Part shown: one piece after another, positions 6,435 to 15,360 of the stretch
Layout: every line of letters begins with the position of its first letter
Numbering within the stretch: position 1 is the stretch's first letter
Assembly (NCBI GenBank): GCA_040007395.1
Contig: JBDTVG010000091.1
Span: 1 to 20,014, forward strand
DNA length: 20,014 nt
Direction: 5' to 3'
Source: DATGFK01 sp040007395
GTDB taxonomy: Bacteria > Chloroflexota > Anaerolineae > Aggregatilineales > UBA2796
Notes under the pieces: generated by a model
What the model was told of the DNA's origin: nothing
Databases searched by the model: none
The model's input: the letters and a program-made list of their open reading frames with translations, nothing else
Translations under genes and position numbers: made by a program

Positions 6435-6692
6435 TCACAAGATCGAGTCCCGCTGTTCATAGTCACCTTGCGCAGGACACTCAATCGGATCATTCGCGAG
6501 TGCTCTGGCAGTACGCTCGATTGTAGCTTGCCACTCACGGATACGTATTGCCTCTGTTTCTGCCGTCGCAAGGACTTCCATCTCACGCTCAATGCTAGAA
6601 GATAGTCGCTCGACTAATCGAACCTTGTCAAGGGGTGAAAGCAATTGTGCTTGTACTAAAACCTGTTCGAGTGTCGCTGGGCTAGTAGTCAT
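6435..6692 (-). CDS. Small antitoxin-like protein, orphan
   Basis: The product has 85 residues: MTTSPATLEQVLVQAQLLSP, then DKVRLVERLSSSIEREMEVL, and a charged helical C-terminal half ending CPAQGDYEQRDSIL. The N-terminal pattern (TLEQVLxxAxxLSPxDKxRLVERL) resembles small putative antitoxin/addiction-module components common in cyanobacteria and Chloroflexota, which usually sit just upstream of a PIN or RelE-type toxin. No toxin gene follows here: only about 100 nt and a convergent regulator gene lie downstream. I chose the ATG at 6692 because GAGG lies 6 nt upstream. A longer reading from 6761 starts with an implausible 23-residue lead. Family assignment is tentative. Confidence 0.6.
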   Translation of the reverse strand: MTTSPATLEQVLVQAQLLSPLDKVRLVERLSSSIEREMEVLATAETEAIRIREWQATIERTARALANDPIECPAQGDYEQRDSIL

Positions 6693-6783
6693 AATCCACC
6701 TCGTTCCACACACTACAACAAATATTGCCTTGAGGACACGACTCGCCAATCGCACTATCACCTAGCGAGTTCATTGCTTTGGG

Positions 6784-6838
6784 TTGGGATTTGCTTTTTA
6801 TTCTGCTCAAGACGAGCATAGACTAGAAGCAATCCCAA
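6784..6838. repeat. Imperfect inverted repeat in the divergent promoter region
   Basis: TTGGGATTTGCTT (6784-6796) and AAGCAATCCCAA (6827-6838) pair over 12 bp with one bulged base. Inside them a GCTC/GAGC mini-hairpin (6805-6817) adds a second stem. The element lies between the divergent antitoxin-like gene and the macroglobulin gene. It may be a regulatory fold or a small palindromic insertion. Confidence 0.45.
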
Positions 6839-6928
6839 ACAAATTCAAATTAGCTTATGGAACTTGCTTGCGTCGGTGAACGTCTTACTGCATATGAATA
6901 CTTGTAATGGCTTTTTCAGGAGTGAAAC

Positions 6929-9900
6929 ATGAAACGTTTTTGGCGACAGACGATTCTTCTGGCGTTATTAGCAGCGTTAATCTTTACCAGCGCCCGCCGC
7001 ACGCAGGGTCAGAGTAACGCCCTTTCCGCGCCGCGTGTGATCTCGTCAACCCCGGCAGAGCGAGAGGTTGTCGGACCAAACGCTGCGATCCAATTGATCT
7101 TCGATCAGGCGATGGATCGTGCCAGCGTCGAAGCATCGTTTGTGATCGATCCGAAGGTGGATGGCAAGTTCACTTGGACTGACGACAGCACGTTAGTCTT
7201 TACGCCTACTGCGCCGCTTCAGCGTGGACAAACCTACGCCTTGACGGTTGGCATGGGTGCAAAATCGAAATCGAATGTAGCCCTTGACGATCCGTACAAG
7301 CTGGCCTTCGTGGTCACGGGCAATTTGGCAGTGAGTCAGGTCGTACCCGCCGCCAATGCGCCTAATGTCGAGGCAGGGGCGACCATCACGGTTGTATTCA
7401 ACCGTCCGGTTGTGCCACTGGTCACGACTGGCGACCAATCGACGCTGCCACAACCGCTTACCCTATCGCCTGCGGTTGAGGGCAAAGGCGAGTGGGTTGG
7501 CACAGCGATCTATGTGTTCCGGCCTAGCAAAGCGTTAGCAGGCGGAACTGCTTATACCGCCACTATTAGCGGCGATCTCAAGGATAATGATGGCAATCCA
7601 CTTGAGAAGCCGTATACATGGCAGTTCACGACGGTTGCGCCACAATTGCAGACCATCAATCCTAATCCCGGCCTGACTCTTGTGCCGCTGGATACCCCGA
7701 TTAGTGTCGTTTTCAATCAACCAATGGACTCGGCAAGCACCCAAGAGGCGTTCGCGGTACGCAATGCCGCTAACGGAGCAACCGTTGCTGGGATCGTCAG
7801 TTTTGACAATAACGGCGCGACCTTAAACTTCAAGGCATCGTCACCATTGGCACTTGGAACGCAGTATCAGATTACGGTGCTGGCGAGCGCCAAAAGTGCC
7901 AGCGGTACTGCCACACTGACCAACCCGACTACAGCCACTTTCATGACAGTACCCTATCCAGCAGTGATCGATAGCGTACCCAAGAACGGTGACAAGGTTG
8001 AACCGGGTGGCGGCATGAATGTCATTTTCAGTGCGCCCATCGATCCAAAGTCGCTGGTAGACAAAGTGCATGTCGATCCCAAGCCGGATAATTTGAGCAT
8101 CAATCCCGGCGGCAATACCCTGTATATCAACTTCCAATCGCTGCCCGCTACGACGTACACTGTCACACTTGATGCTGGAATTGCTGATCCCTACGGCAAC
8201 ACGATCAAAGATCCCGTCAAGATCACATTCAGCACAATGGATGCCCTGCCCAGTTTGGGAGTTGCTACGCGAGATGTATTCGCACTCACTAGCGCTTACC
8301 GCCCCGATACAAGCATACTCGCAGCAGGGGTAAATATCTCGCAGATAGACGCACGACTCAGTGCGCTTGAACTGCCTGAACTGCTTGGCATACTCGACGA
8401 GTATGGCAACTTCAACATTTATAACTACTCGCCAGCACATATCACGCGCAGTTGGACACAGAAGCTTCAGGCCAAACCCAACGAACGCGCTGTAGCAGAC
8501 CTCAAATTGGCGGGCGACAACGGCGGCAAACTTGCCCCCGGCGCGTACTACCTCGATTTGACCGCGCCAGAAATCTCCAATCCGCAGCAGCAGCCACTCA
8601 AGCGAATCGTAGTGGTAGCGACGGCAGCGTTGACCTTCAAGATTGGCCCCGATGAAGCATTAGTCTGGGTGACAGATCTCAAGAGTGGGCAACCCATCAA
8701 AGGCGCAAAGGTCGATCTTTATACCCGCACGAAACAGTCTGTTGGCAGCGGTACAACGGACGCGAACGGGCTGTTCCGCACGCCAACTGTCAAAGATCAA
8801 TTTGCTCAAGCGAATCAGCAGCAGCCATTTATCGCTGTCGTAACGGGCGATGGCGTGTTCAGCTTTGGCTCGTCGCAATGGATGAACAACTTCCAGCCTT
8901 ACGACTTCAAAGTGCAGCCGGACTTCCAGCCGCGCCATGATGTTGTCTATCTGTACACCGACCAGCCAGTCTATCGTCCCGGTCATCCAGTCTATTTCCG
9001 AGGGATTGTCCGCAATAAAGACGATGTAACTTTTGGCGTGCCTGCTAACGCAACGGCGCAAGTCACTGTGACCGATCCGCAGGGCAAAGAAATCTCCAAG
9101 CAGCAGGTGACGCTCAATAATTATGCGGCGTTTAACGGCAAATATGAGCCGCCCGCCGATGCAGCCGTTGGTGCTTATGGACTGCGGGTTGACTATAACG
9201 GTCAACAGTTTTACCTCGGCTTTCAAATAGCGGAGTTCCGCCCGCCGGAATTCATCGTGAACGCCAAAGCTGATGCACCCGAAGTCGTCGCCGGAGACAC
9301 GATTAAGGTTAACATCGACTCGTCATTTTTCTTTGGTGGCGCAGTGTCCGGTGCAAACGTGACATGGAATGCTATCGCCAATCAAGGTTTCTTTAACTAC
9401 ACAGGCGATGGTAACTATGATTTCTCATCGGTGAACTACTACGGTGATGACTACGTTTACAATCGGCAGGTAGGCAGCGGCACAGGCAAACTTGACGACA
9501 AAGGCCACTTTGTTATCGAACTGCCCGCCGATCTCGCTGGCAAAACATCGCTGCAAGACTTCACGATTGAAGCCACTGTGACCGATGTGAGCAATCAGGC
9601 GATCTCAGGCCGCACGACGGTGCGAGTGCATCCGGCGAAAGTATATATTGGGCTGCAACCCACTGCTTATGTTGGGCAGGCTGGCAAACCGAGCGAGATC
9701 AAGATCATTGCCGTAGACTGGGCGAGTGTCCCCCAACCGAATCAGGCCATCACGCTCAAGGTTGCCGAAAAACGTTGGCAGCAAGACACAACCAGCCTGC
9801 AATGGTCGCAGCAGTCGATCCCGCTGACCGATGGTAAAGTCACGACTGATGACAAGGGCAAAGCGACGTTTTCCTTTACGCCGCCCAAGTCGGGTCAGTA

Positions 9901-12871
9901 TGAAGTCGAAGCCACGACCCGCGACTCTGGCGAACGGATTGCCCGAACTACCACGAATGTCTGGGTGTCCGGCCCCGATTATGTGCCTTGGAATCGCGAT
10001 AACAAGGGTGTCACGCTCATTGCGGACAAGAAACAGTACGCTCCCGGCGATACGGCGAGCATCCTGATCCCCTCGCCGTTTCCCGAACCTGTGCAAGCGC
10101 TGATCACAGTCGAACGCGCTGGGATCATGAAATCCGAGATTGTGACGATCACGGGCAGCCTAACCTATAACCTACCGCTGGAAGTTATCCATGCGCCGAA
10201 TGTGTATGTCGCGGTAGCGATCATGCGGGGAAGCGGCGACAAAGATGTGACTCCCGAACTGCGCTATGGCGTGATCAATCTGCCTGTCAGTGTGCCGCAG
10301 CAGTTGAAGATCCAGATCACGCCCTCGACCAAGGTTGCCAAACCGGGCGATACCGTCAAGTTCGATCTGCTGATTACCGATCTCACCGGAGAACCCGTTG
10401 CCGCCGAGGTTGGCCTAAGCCTCTCCGATCTGGCGAATCTATCGGTAGGCACAGACAACAGCGCCAAGATCTTCGACTTCTTCTGGAGTCCGCGTGGCCT
10501 GTCGATCTTGACCAGTTCGCCCCTCAGTAAGCTGATCGATGACCTGACCGAAAAAGATATACAGTTAGAGATCTTCCGTGCCGCAAAAGCTTTCGGTATT
10601 TTGCAACCTGCCGCACCACCGCTGGCTAAAGCAGACGGAGCCAATGCCTCCGAGTCGGCAACCAATGCGCCTGCACCAGCCGTTACCGATGGTCTGCGCC
10701 GTGACAAGGATGCGGATCAATCAGCCCAAGCGCCCGCCCCGCGCACTAACTTTGTCGATACGCCGCTGTGGAAGCCCGATCTAGTCAGTGGAGCCGATGG
10801 GCGTGCCAGTATTGATGTAACCTTGCCCGATAACCTGACGACATGGCGACTGAACGCGCGTGCCATTTCGCAGAAAACCTATGTAGGCGATGCAACCTTT
10901 GACATCGTTTCGACTAAGCCGCTGTTGGTACGGCCTTCTACCCCACGATTTTTCGTGGTCGGTGATGAGTCCGAATTGGCAGTCGTCGTCAATAACAACA
11001 GCGATCAAGACCTATCGGTAGATGTGTCGCTGGATGCCAAAGGGGTCACACTAAAAGACGGAGCGCAGAAGCAAACGGTCAGCATCCCGAAGGCCGGACG
11101 CACTCGCGTAACATGGCTGGCGACGGTCATGGATGTCGAGAATGTCGATCTGACGTTTACCGCCATCAGCGGTCAATTTAGCGATGCCAGCAAACCCGCC
11201 GTTGGCTTGGGCGATCAGCGGTTGCTGCCTGTGTACCGCTACCTCGCGCCCGACTATGTATCAACAGCAGGTGTGTTGACCCAGCCCGGATCGCGTACCG
11301 AAGCCGTGCTGCTGCCCAACGCAACGCTCGCTCCAACGGGCGAACTGACTCTCAAGGTGCAGCCCTCGCTTGCTGCGACTACGCTCGATGGGCTAGATTA
11401 TCTGCGTAACTATCCATATCAGTGCATTGAACAGACCGTCTCGAAGTTCCTGCCCAACATCATCACTTTCCGGGCGCTGCAAAAGCTCGGTCTGGATAAG
11501 CCTGAACTACGCGCCAACCTTGAGTCGGCAGTCAACTATGCCGTAGCGCGGCTGCAACGTGAGCAGCATCCTGACGGCGGGTGGGGTTGGTTCCCACAGG
11601 ATCAGAGCAATCCGTTAACGACTACTTATGCGCTGCTGGGTTTGGTCGAAGCCAAAGCCTCCGATCTGCCAGTAGACAATGATATGCTGCGGCGGGCGAT
11701 CTCGTTCCTGCTGACGACAGCCCATCCTGCCGACGATAACACTTCGTTCTATGAGATGAACCAAATCGCTTTCACGCAGTATGTGTTGGTGCGGGCGCAA
11801 ACGCCTAATATGGGTATTCTCGACAGCTTGTATCAGCGCCGCGAGAAGATGCACCTGTTTGCGCGAGCCTTCCTTGCCCAAGCCTATCACGAGGCCGCCG
11901 GCGACCAACAGAAGATCGACACGCTGCTCTCCGATCTGCAATCGGCGGCGATTGTCTCTGCCACTGGAACCCATTGGGAAGAAAAGGAAACCGATTGGTG
12001 GAACTGGGATAGTAACACCCGCACGACGGCTATTGTCCTCAAGACCCTAGTAGATCTCACCCCCAAGAGCGAACTGCTGCCGAATGTCGTGCGCTGGTTG
12101 ATGGTCGCACGGCGTGGCGATGCGTGGGAAACGACGCAGGAAACCGCGTGGGCGGTCATGGCGCTGACGGACTGGATGGATACCAGTGGTGAACTCAAAG
12201 CCGACTACAGCTACACCATCAAACTTAACGACAAGGCAGTGGGCGACGGCAAAGCCAACGCCGATACCCTGCGCGACACCAAGACTTTGCAGATTTCTGT
12301 TGCCGACATGCTGCGCGATCAGGCCAACCGTGTGACCTTCGATCACGGCGATGGGCCGGGATCGCTGTACTACACGGCATCGCTGCATGTGAATCAGCCT
12401 GTTGAGTTGATCAAACCGACCAATCGTGGCATCGGCCTGACGCGCACTTACACTATCGATAACAAGGTGGTCACAGGCGCAAAGGTTGGCGACACAATCA
12501 ATGTGGCGCTAGAGATCACGGCGGCTAGCGATCTGTACTATGTGAACATCGAAGACCCAATCCCGGCAGGCGCGGAACTCGTCGATACCTCACTACAAAC
12601 CACCACCCAAATCGGGCAAACCCCTCAATTGAGTAGTATCGATCCATATCGGGGCGGCTGGGGCTGGTGGTGGTTCAGCAATACCGAACTCCGCACCGAA
12701 AAGATCGTGCTATCGGCGACGTATCTGCCACGCGGCACGTATCGCTATGTGTACCAGATTCGCGCTTCATCGGCGGGAACCTATAAGGTTATCCCCGCCA
12801 ATGGTAACGAGTTCTATTTCCCCGAAGTCTTTGGTCGCGGCGACGGGACTTTGTTCACGATTATGCCGTAA
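6929..12871 (+). CDS. Secreted alpha-2-macroglobulin family protein with N-terminal Ig-like domains and thioester
   Basis: This is a giant envelope protein (1980 residues) predicted to trap proteases that cleave its bait region and then couple to them through a thioester. Domains seen: signal peptide (about 1-28, no lipobox Cys); four SbsA/Big_5-type Ig-like repeats (about 30-130, 131-236, 237-341, 342-436), each with an N-terminal SxPxxG/ANAP-like edge and a YxxTV strand; macroglobulin MG2-like domain from about 670 (VVYLYTDQPVYRPGHPVYFRG); further MG domains; Ala/Pro-rich bait-like linker at about 1210-1270; A2M core (FVDTPLWKPDLVSGADGRAS, about 1275); thioester CIEQ at 1499-1502 (Cys1499); alpha/alpha toroid with PDGGWGWF; C-terminal MG domains to the end. 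The ATG has AGGAG 6 nt upstream. Bacterial A2Ms are often lipoproteins paired with penicillin-binding protein 1C; neither feature is present here. Confidence 0.95.
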   Translation: MKRFWRQTILLALLAALIFTSARRTQGQSNALSAPRVISSTPAEREVVGPNAAIQLIFDQAMDRASVEASFVIDPKVDGKFTWTDDSTLVFTPTAPLQRGQTYALTVGMGAKSKSNVALDDPYKLAFVVTGNLAVSQVVPAANAPNVEAGATITVVFNRPVVPLVTTGDQSTLPQPLTLSPAVEGKGEWVGTAIYVFRPSKALAGGTAYTATISGDLKDNDGNPLEKPYTWQFTTVAPQLQTINPNPGLTLVPLDTPISVVFNQPMDSASTQEAFAVRNAANGATVAGIVSFDNNGATLNFKASSPLALGTQYQITVLASAKSASGTATLTNPTTATFMTVPYPAVIDSVPKNGDKVEPGGGMNVIFSAPIDPKSLVDKVHVDPKPDNLSINPGGNTLYINFQSLPATTYTVTLDAGIADPYGNTIKDPVKITFSTMDALPSLGVATRDVFALTSAYRPDTSILAAGVNISQIDARLSALELPELLGILDEYGNFNIYNYSPAHITRSWTQKLQAKPNERAVADLKLAGDNGGKLAPGAYYLDLTAPEISNPQQQPLKRIVVVATAALTFKIGPDEALVWVTDLKSGQPIKGAKVDLYTRTKQSVGSGTTDANGLFRTPTVKDQFAQANQQQPFIAVVTGDGVFSFGSSQWMNNFQPYDFKVQPDFQPRHDVVYLYTDQPVYRPGHPVYFRGIVRNKDDVTFGVPANATAQVTVTDPQGKEISKQQVTLNNYAAFNGKYEPPADAAVGAYGLRVDYNGQQFYLGFQIAEFRPPEFIVNAKADAPEVVAGDTIKVNIDSSFFFGGAVSGANVTWNAIANQGFFNYTGDGNYDFSSVNYYGDDYVYNRQVGSGTGKLDDKGHFVIELPADLAGKTSLQDFTIEATVTDVSNQAISGRTTVRVHPAKVYIGLQPTAYVGQAGKPSEIKIIAVDWASVPQPNQAITLKVAEKRWQQDTTSLQWSQQSIPLTDGKVTTDDKGKATFSFTPPKSGQYEVEATTRDSGERIARTTTNVWVSGPDYVPWNRDNKGVTLIADKKQYAPGDTASILIPSPFPEPVQALITVERAGIMKSEIVTITGSLTYNLPLEVIHAPNVYVAVAIMRGSGDKDVTPELRYGVINLPVSVPQQLKIQITPSTKVAKPGDTVKFDLLITDLTGEPVAAEVGLSLSDLANLSVGTDNSAKIFDFFWSPRGLSILTSSPLSKLIDDLTEKDIQLEIFRAAKAFGILQPAAPPLAKADGANASESATNAPAPAVTDGLRRDKDADQSAQAPAPRTNFVDTPLWKPDLVSGADGRASIDVTLPDNLTTWRLNARAISQKTYVGDATFDIVSTKPLLVRPSTPRFFVVGDESELAVVVNNNSDQDLSVDVSLDAKGVTLKDGAQKQTVSIPKAGRTRVTWLATVMDVENVDLTFTAISGQFSDASKPAVGLGDQRLLPVYRYLAPDYVSTAGVLTQPGSRTEAVLLPNATLAPTGELTLKVQPSLAATTLDGLDYLRNYPYQCIEQTVSKFLPNIITFRALQKLGLDKPELRANLESAVNYAVARLQREQHPDGGWGWFPQDQSNPLTTTYALLGLVEAKASDLPVDNDMLRRAISFLLTTAHPADDNTSFYEMNQIAFTQYVLVRAQTPNMGILDSLYQRREKMHLFARAFLAQAYHEAAGDQQKIDTLLSDLQSAAIVSATGTHWEEKETDWWNWDSNTRTTAIVLKTLVDLTPKSELLPNVVRWLMVARRGDAWETTQETAWAVMALTDWMDTSGELKADYSYTIKLNDKAVGDGKANADTLRDTKTLQISVADMLRDQANRVTFDHGDGPGSLYYTASLHVNQPVELIKPTNRGIGLTRTYTIDNKVVTGAKVGDTINVALEITAASDLYYVNIEDPIPAGAELVDTSLQTTTQIGQTPQLSSIDPYRGGWGWWWFSNTELRTEKIVLSATYLPRGTYRYVYQIRASSAGTYKVIPANGNEFYFPEVFGRGDGTLFTIMP

Positions 12872-12894
12872 CCAATTCATTGTCAACGAGTGGG

Positions 12895-12954
12895 CGAGGC
12901 CTGCCTCGTTCCTACACTCATCCATATTTCGTAGGGGTCGGGCAAGCCCGACCC
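12895..12954. repeat. Two intergenic GC-rich palindromes (REP-like, may act as terminators)
   Basis: The first palindrome, CGAGGC CT GCCTCG (12895-12908), and the second, GGGTCGGGC AA GCCCGACCC (12935-12954; perfect 9-bp arms), follow the macroglobulin stop by 24 and 64 nt. Both belong to a style of unit bounded by GTAGGGG/CCTAC: the first is followed by CCTAC and the second preceded by GTAGGGG. They lie between convergent genes, so they may also end transcription of both. I believe such units are dispersed in Chloroflexota genomes, but I cannot verify copy number here. Confidence 0.6.
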
Positions 12955-12978
12955 TGCATTTCCCTTCTATTGATTCCG

Positions 12979-14259
12979 CTAAACGGATGATGCAGGCAAG
13001 TCTTCGATTGCGCCGTGTGTCGCACTGCGAGGTAGTGCCACAAGTGCCACAATCACCGCTAATATTGCCAGACCGACGATTCCTGCACCTGCTATATAAG
13101 GGGCGGCATAGCCCAGCCCATCGTATAGGACACCGCCTAGCAACGGCCCCGCAATACGGGCGATAGACTGTACAGATTGACTGCCGCCCTGCACAGTTCC
13201 TTGCGAACGTTCGTCAGCCGAACGGGATAGCAAGGCGCTGAGCGAAGGCCCCAACAAACCATCGCCTATTGCAAAGATCACTGTCCCCAGATACAGCGGT
13301 ACAGGGGTATGAAAGAGCACGACGGAAGCGATGAGCAGATAGCCTGCCAGTTCGCAACACAAGCCAGCGATGGCAATTTGTGCTTCGCTGAAGCGCTGAA
13401 GCAGCCATTGCAGCAGCAGCCCCTGCACAAAAATATCGGTGATACCAATGATGGCGAAGATAATGCCAATAGCATCTGCATCCCAGTGAAGACTATCTCT
13501 GGCGAAAAGGCTCAAGTTGACCTGTAGCGCTGCGAATGGCAAACTATACAGGAAAATTGCGATGAGCAGCCAGCGAAGCTGTGGAATGGCAAAAACGCCG
13601 CGCAAGATGCTGAAAGGGTTAAGCTCCCCCAGTGACACCCGTTCGACTCGCTGAGATTTTGCCAAACTTTCGGGCATGAAGAACAACCCCCAGATCACGT
13701 TGGCAAATGTGACAGCCGCCGCGAAATAGAAAGGAGCCTGATAGCTTAACTTCGCCATCAAGGCACCGAGGACTGGCCCCGCAATGAAGCCGATCCCGAA
13801 CACAGCCCCGATCATCCCGAAGTATTTGCCACGCTCCTTGGGTGGTACAAGGTCGGCAATATAGGCGAATAGAACCCCCTGATTACCACCCGTCAGGCCA
13901 TCAATAATGCGACCTAAAAATAGCATCCATAAGGCCCCACCAAGGCCAAAGCAAAGGTAGCCCACTGCCGAACCGAACAAACAAATCAGCAGAATGGGGC
14001 GGCGACCAAAACGATCACTGAGCGCACCGAGGGCGGGTGCCGCGATAAAGGCGCAGATCGCGTAGACAGAACTGAGCCAGCCCAGTGTACTTCCGACACT
14101 GGCAGGATCGCTGACATAACGAGTGACAAGGAATGGCGCAACCGGCAGGATGATGCCGAAGCCGATTGACGATAGAAACCCCGTGAGAACAATGAAGATA
14201 AATGCCTTACGCTGCAAGCCTTGTGCTGCACCGTCGGGCTGAGAAATAGACGTAGCCAT
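12979..14259 (-). CDS. MFS efflux transporter, TetA/TCR-like (DHA1 family)
   Basis: This is a 12-helix inner-membrane proton antiporter (426 residues, standard length) expected to export a drug or metabolite. MFS motif A is intact in the loop after helix 2 (GALSDRFGRRP, 78-88). The antiporter motif C region in helix 5 reads GIGFIAGPVLGALM. The opening ILPVAPFLVTRYV and the LGRIIDGLTGGNQGVLFAYIADLVPPKERGKYFG stretch are typical of TetA-like DHA1 pumps, but no drug can be named. I start it at the ATG at 14259, with AAAGGA 8 nt upstream; a GTG at 14292 would add 11 residues. The AraC-type regulator gene ends 53 nt upstream on the same strand, suggesting cotranscription and local control. Confidence 0.93.
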   Translation of the reverse strand: MATSISQPDGAAQGLQRKAFIFIVLTGFLSSIGFGIILPVAPFLVTRYVSDPASVGSTLGWLSSVYAICAFIAAPALGALSDRFGRRPILLICLFGSAVGYLCFGLGGALWMLFLGRIIDGLTGGNQGVLFAYIADLVPPKERGKYFGMIGAVFGIGFIAGPVLGALMAKLSYQAPFYFAAAVTFANVIWGLFFMPESLAKSQRVERVSLGELNPFSILRGVFAIPQLRWLLIAIFLYSLPFAALQVNLSLFARDSLHWDADAIGIIFAIIGITDIFVQGLLLQWLLQRFSEAQIAIAGLCCELAGYLLIASVVLFHTPVPLYLGTVIFAIGDGLLGPSLSALLSRSADERSQGTVQGGSQSVQSIARIAGPLLGGVLYDGLGYAAPYIAGAGIVGLAILAVIVALVALPRSATHGAIEDLPASSV

Positions 14260-14312
14260 GTGTAATATCCTTTTCGTGGCGGTCATACACACGGATTTTA
14301 GAGGTAAATGAA

Positions 14313-15146
14313 CTAGGCGTATTGTAGAAAATCGGCGAGTCGCTGCTCGGCGCTAAACAACTTTGCACTAGCCGCAAAGCTCCCCGGTGTCTGGGCGGCA
14401 AATGCCTTAAAGTCGTGGTTGAAGTGCGCCTGATCGGTGTAACCGTACTCTTGCGCCAGACCAGCTAGATTAGAGGAGGGGTTCAGCAACAAAGCATTTC
14501 GGATCGACTCGAAGCGAACCAAGCGTGCGTAGGCTTTGGGGGTCAAACTCGTAAAGTGCTTGAAGCGCCGTTCAAACTGGCTCGACGAAAGCGTACACTG
14601 TGCCGCGAGTTCAGTCATGGTCAACTGTCCACGACGGGTGTAGATAAGCTGGCCTATCGTTCGCATCGATGGCAAATCGCGGGGCGCTTCATGCCACTGG
14701 TCACACACAAATTGCTGTAACTGCGCAATCGCTTCCTGATAGCCGGATCGAGCAACTGTTCTACCGAGTGAGGCAGCGAAGTTCTGCCAACTGCTTTCCA
14801 ACACGATATAGTCGTTTTCAACCGTTGTCGCCCCTTGATCCAAAAGAGCAAGCGTTGCCCAAGGATACAGGCTGACTGCCACTATCTGAGAAAAACCTGT
14901 CGTCCGAAATTTTTGCGGACGTTTGTGCAATGGGCTGAGATAGACACGCGGAAGCTCAAAGAGTGCGCCGCTTTCTGTCTCCACCATAATCGGCGCACCC
15001 AAGCTGATAATCAACTCGCGATACGAATCGGGAATAATCTCGTTGAGGTTATAAACTTCCTGAGCTTCGTCCAGAAACCAGAAAGATTTTACATCCTGCT
15101 GGAGCGCTGGCGGCGGTTTGAATTTGAGGCGATAGATTTGCCCCAT
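14313..15146 (-). CDS. AraC family transcriptional regulator
   Basis: This is a DNA-binding regulator of 277 residues. The N-terminal part (about 1-150) is a ligand or oligomerisation domain of the type found in AraC proteins beginning xYxxFxPxPALQ (DUF6597-like: RLKFKPPPALQQDVKSFWFLD, then PDSYRELIISLG). The C-terminal AraC/XylS domain has two helix-turn-helix units at about 177-196 (MTELAAQCTLSSSQFERRFK) and 227-249 (LAGLAQEYGYTDQAHFNHDFKAF), plus the signature tail QTPGSF. The ATG has GGAG 8 nt upstream. The MFS pump gene follows on the same strand and is the likely target, in addition to autoregulation. The effector is unknown. Confidence 0.93.
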   Translation of the reverse strand: MGQIYRLKFKPPPALQQDVKSFWFLDEAQEVYNLNEIIPDSYRELIISLGAPIMVETESGALFELPRVYLSPLHKRPQKFRTTGFSQIVAVSLYPWATLALLDQGATTVENDYIVLESSWQNFAASLGRTVARSGYQEAIAQLQQFVCDQWHEAPRDLPSMRTIGQLIYTRRGQLTMTELAAQCTLSSSQFERRFKHFTSLTPKAYARLVRFESIRNALLLNPSSNLAGLAQEYGYTDQAHFNHDFKAFAAQTPGSFAASAKLFSAEQRLADFLQYA

Positions 15147-15215
15147 TGTGATGGCTCCATTAATCGTTGCGATGTTGGAAGTTCAGGTCAACATTGGTGA
15201 GGCCAGAACAGAGTC

Positions 15216-15221
15216 ATTATA
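15216..15221 (-). promoter_or_regulatory. Possible -10 element for the regulator and efflux operon
   Basis: A perfect TATAAT is present on the minus strand 69 nt upstream of the AraC-type ATG. No good -35 hexamer is seen at 16-18 nt (AAGACG or CAAGAC), which would suit a promoter needing an activator. The GTTGACCTGAA sequence further down (about 15192-15182) lies in the leader, not at a -35 position. Confidence 0.3.
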
Positions 15222-15285
15222 GTACAGTTGTAATCGAGCGTCTTGTAAAAAATCGGCATCATTAGCTTTGCCCAATGTGGGCATG

Positions 15286-15325
15286 AAAAATGTCGACTCT
15301 CCTTAATACGTATTAAGGAGAGTCG
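15286..15325 (-). terminator. Intrinsic terminator of the acyl-CoA carboxylase operon
   Basis: A perfect 32-bp palindrome with 16-bp arms (CGACTCTCCTTAATAC at 15294-15309 and its complement at 15310-15325) lies 36 nt past the biotin carboxylase stop. On the minus-strand transcript it is followed by ACATTTTTC, giving a five-U run. The stem can form with a 4-nt loop. It separates the carboxylase operon from the AraC-type gene. Confidence 0.85.
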
Positions 15326-15360
15326 GCTTAGAGCAAGACTTCTGCACGCGCCCGGTTTTC

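Noticed and set aside
7841..8440. Long minus-strand open frame inside the macroglobulin gene, with others at 8660-9226 and 9605-10096
   Set aside because: They are antisense to a gene with continuous domain homology, have no recognisable protein features or ribosome sites, and are explained by its codon use.
12747..13166. Plus-strand open frame spanning the macroglobulin end and the intergenic palindromes
   Set aside because: It overlaps the real C-terminus in another frame, reads through repeat palindromes, and then runs antisense to the MFS gene.
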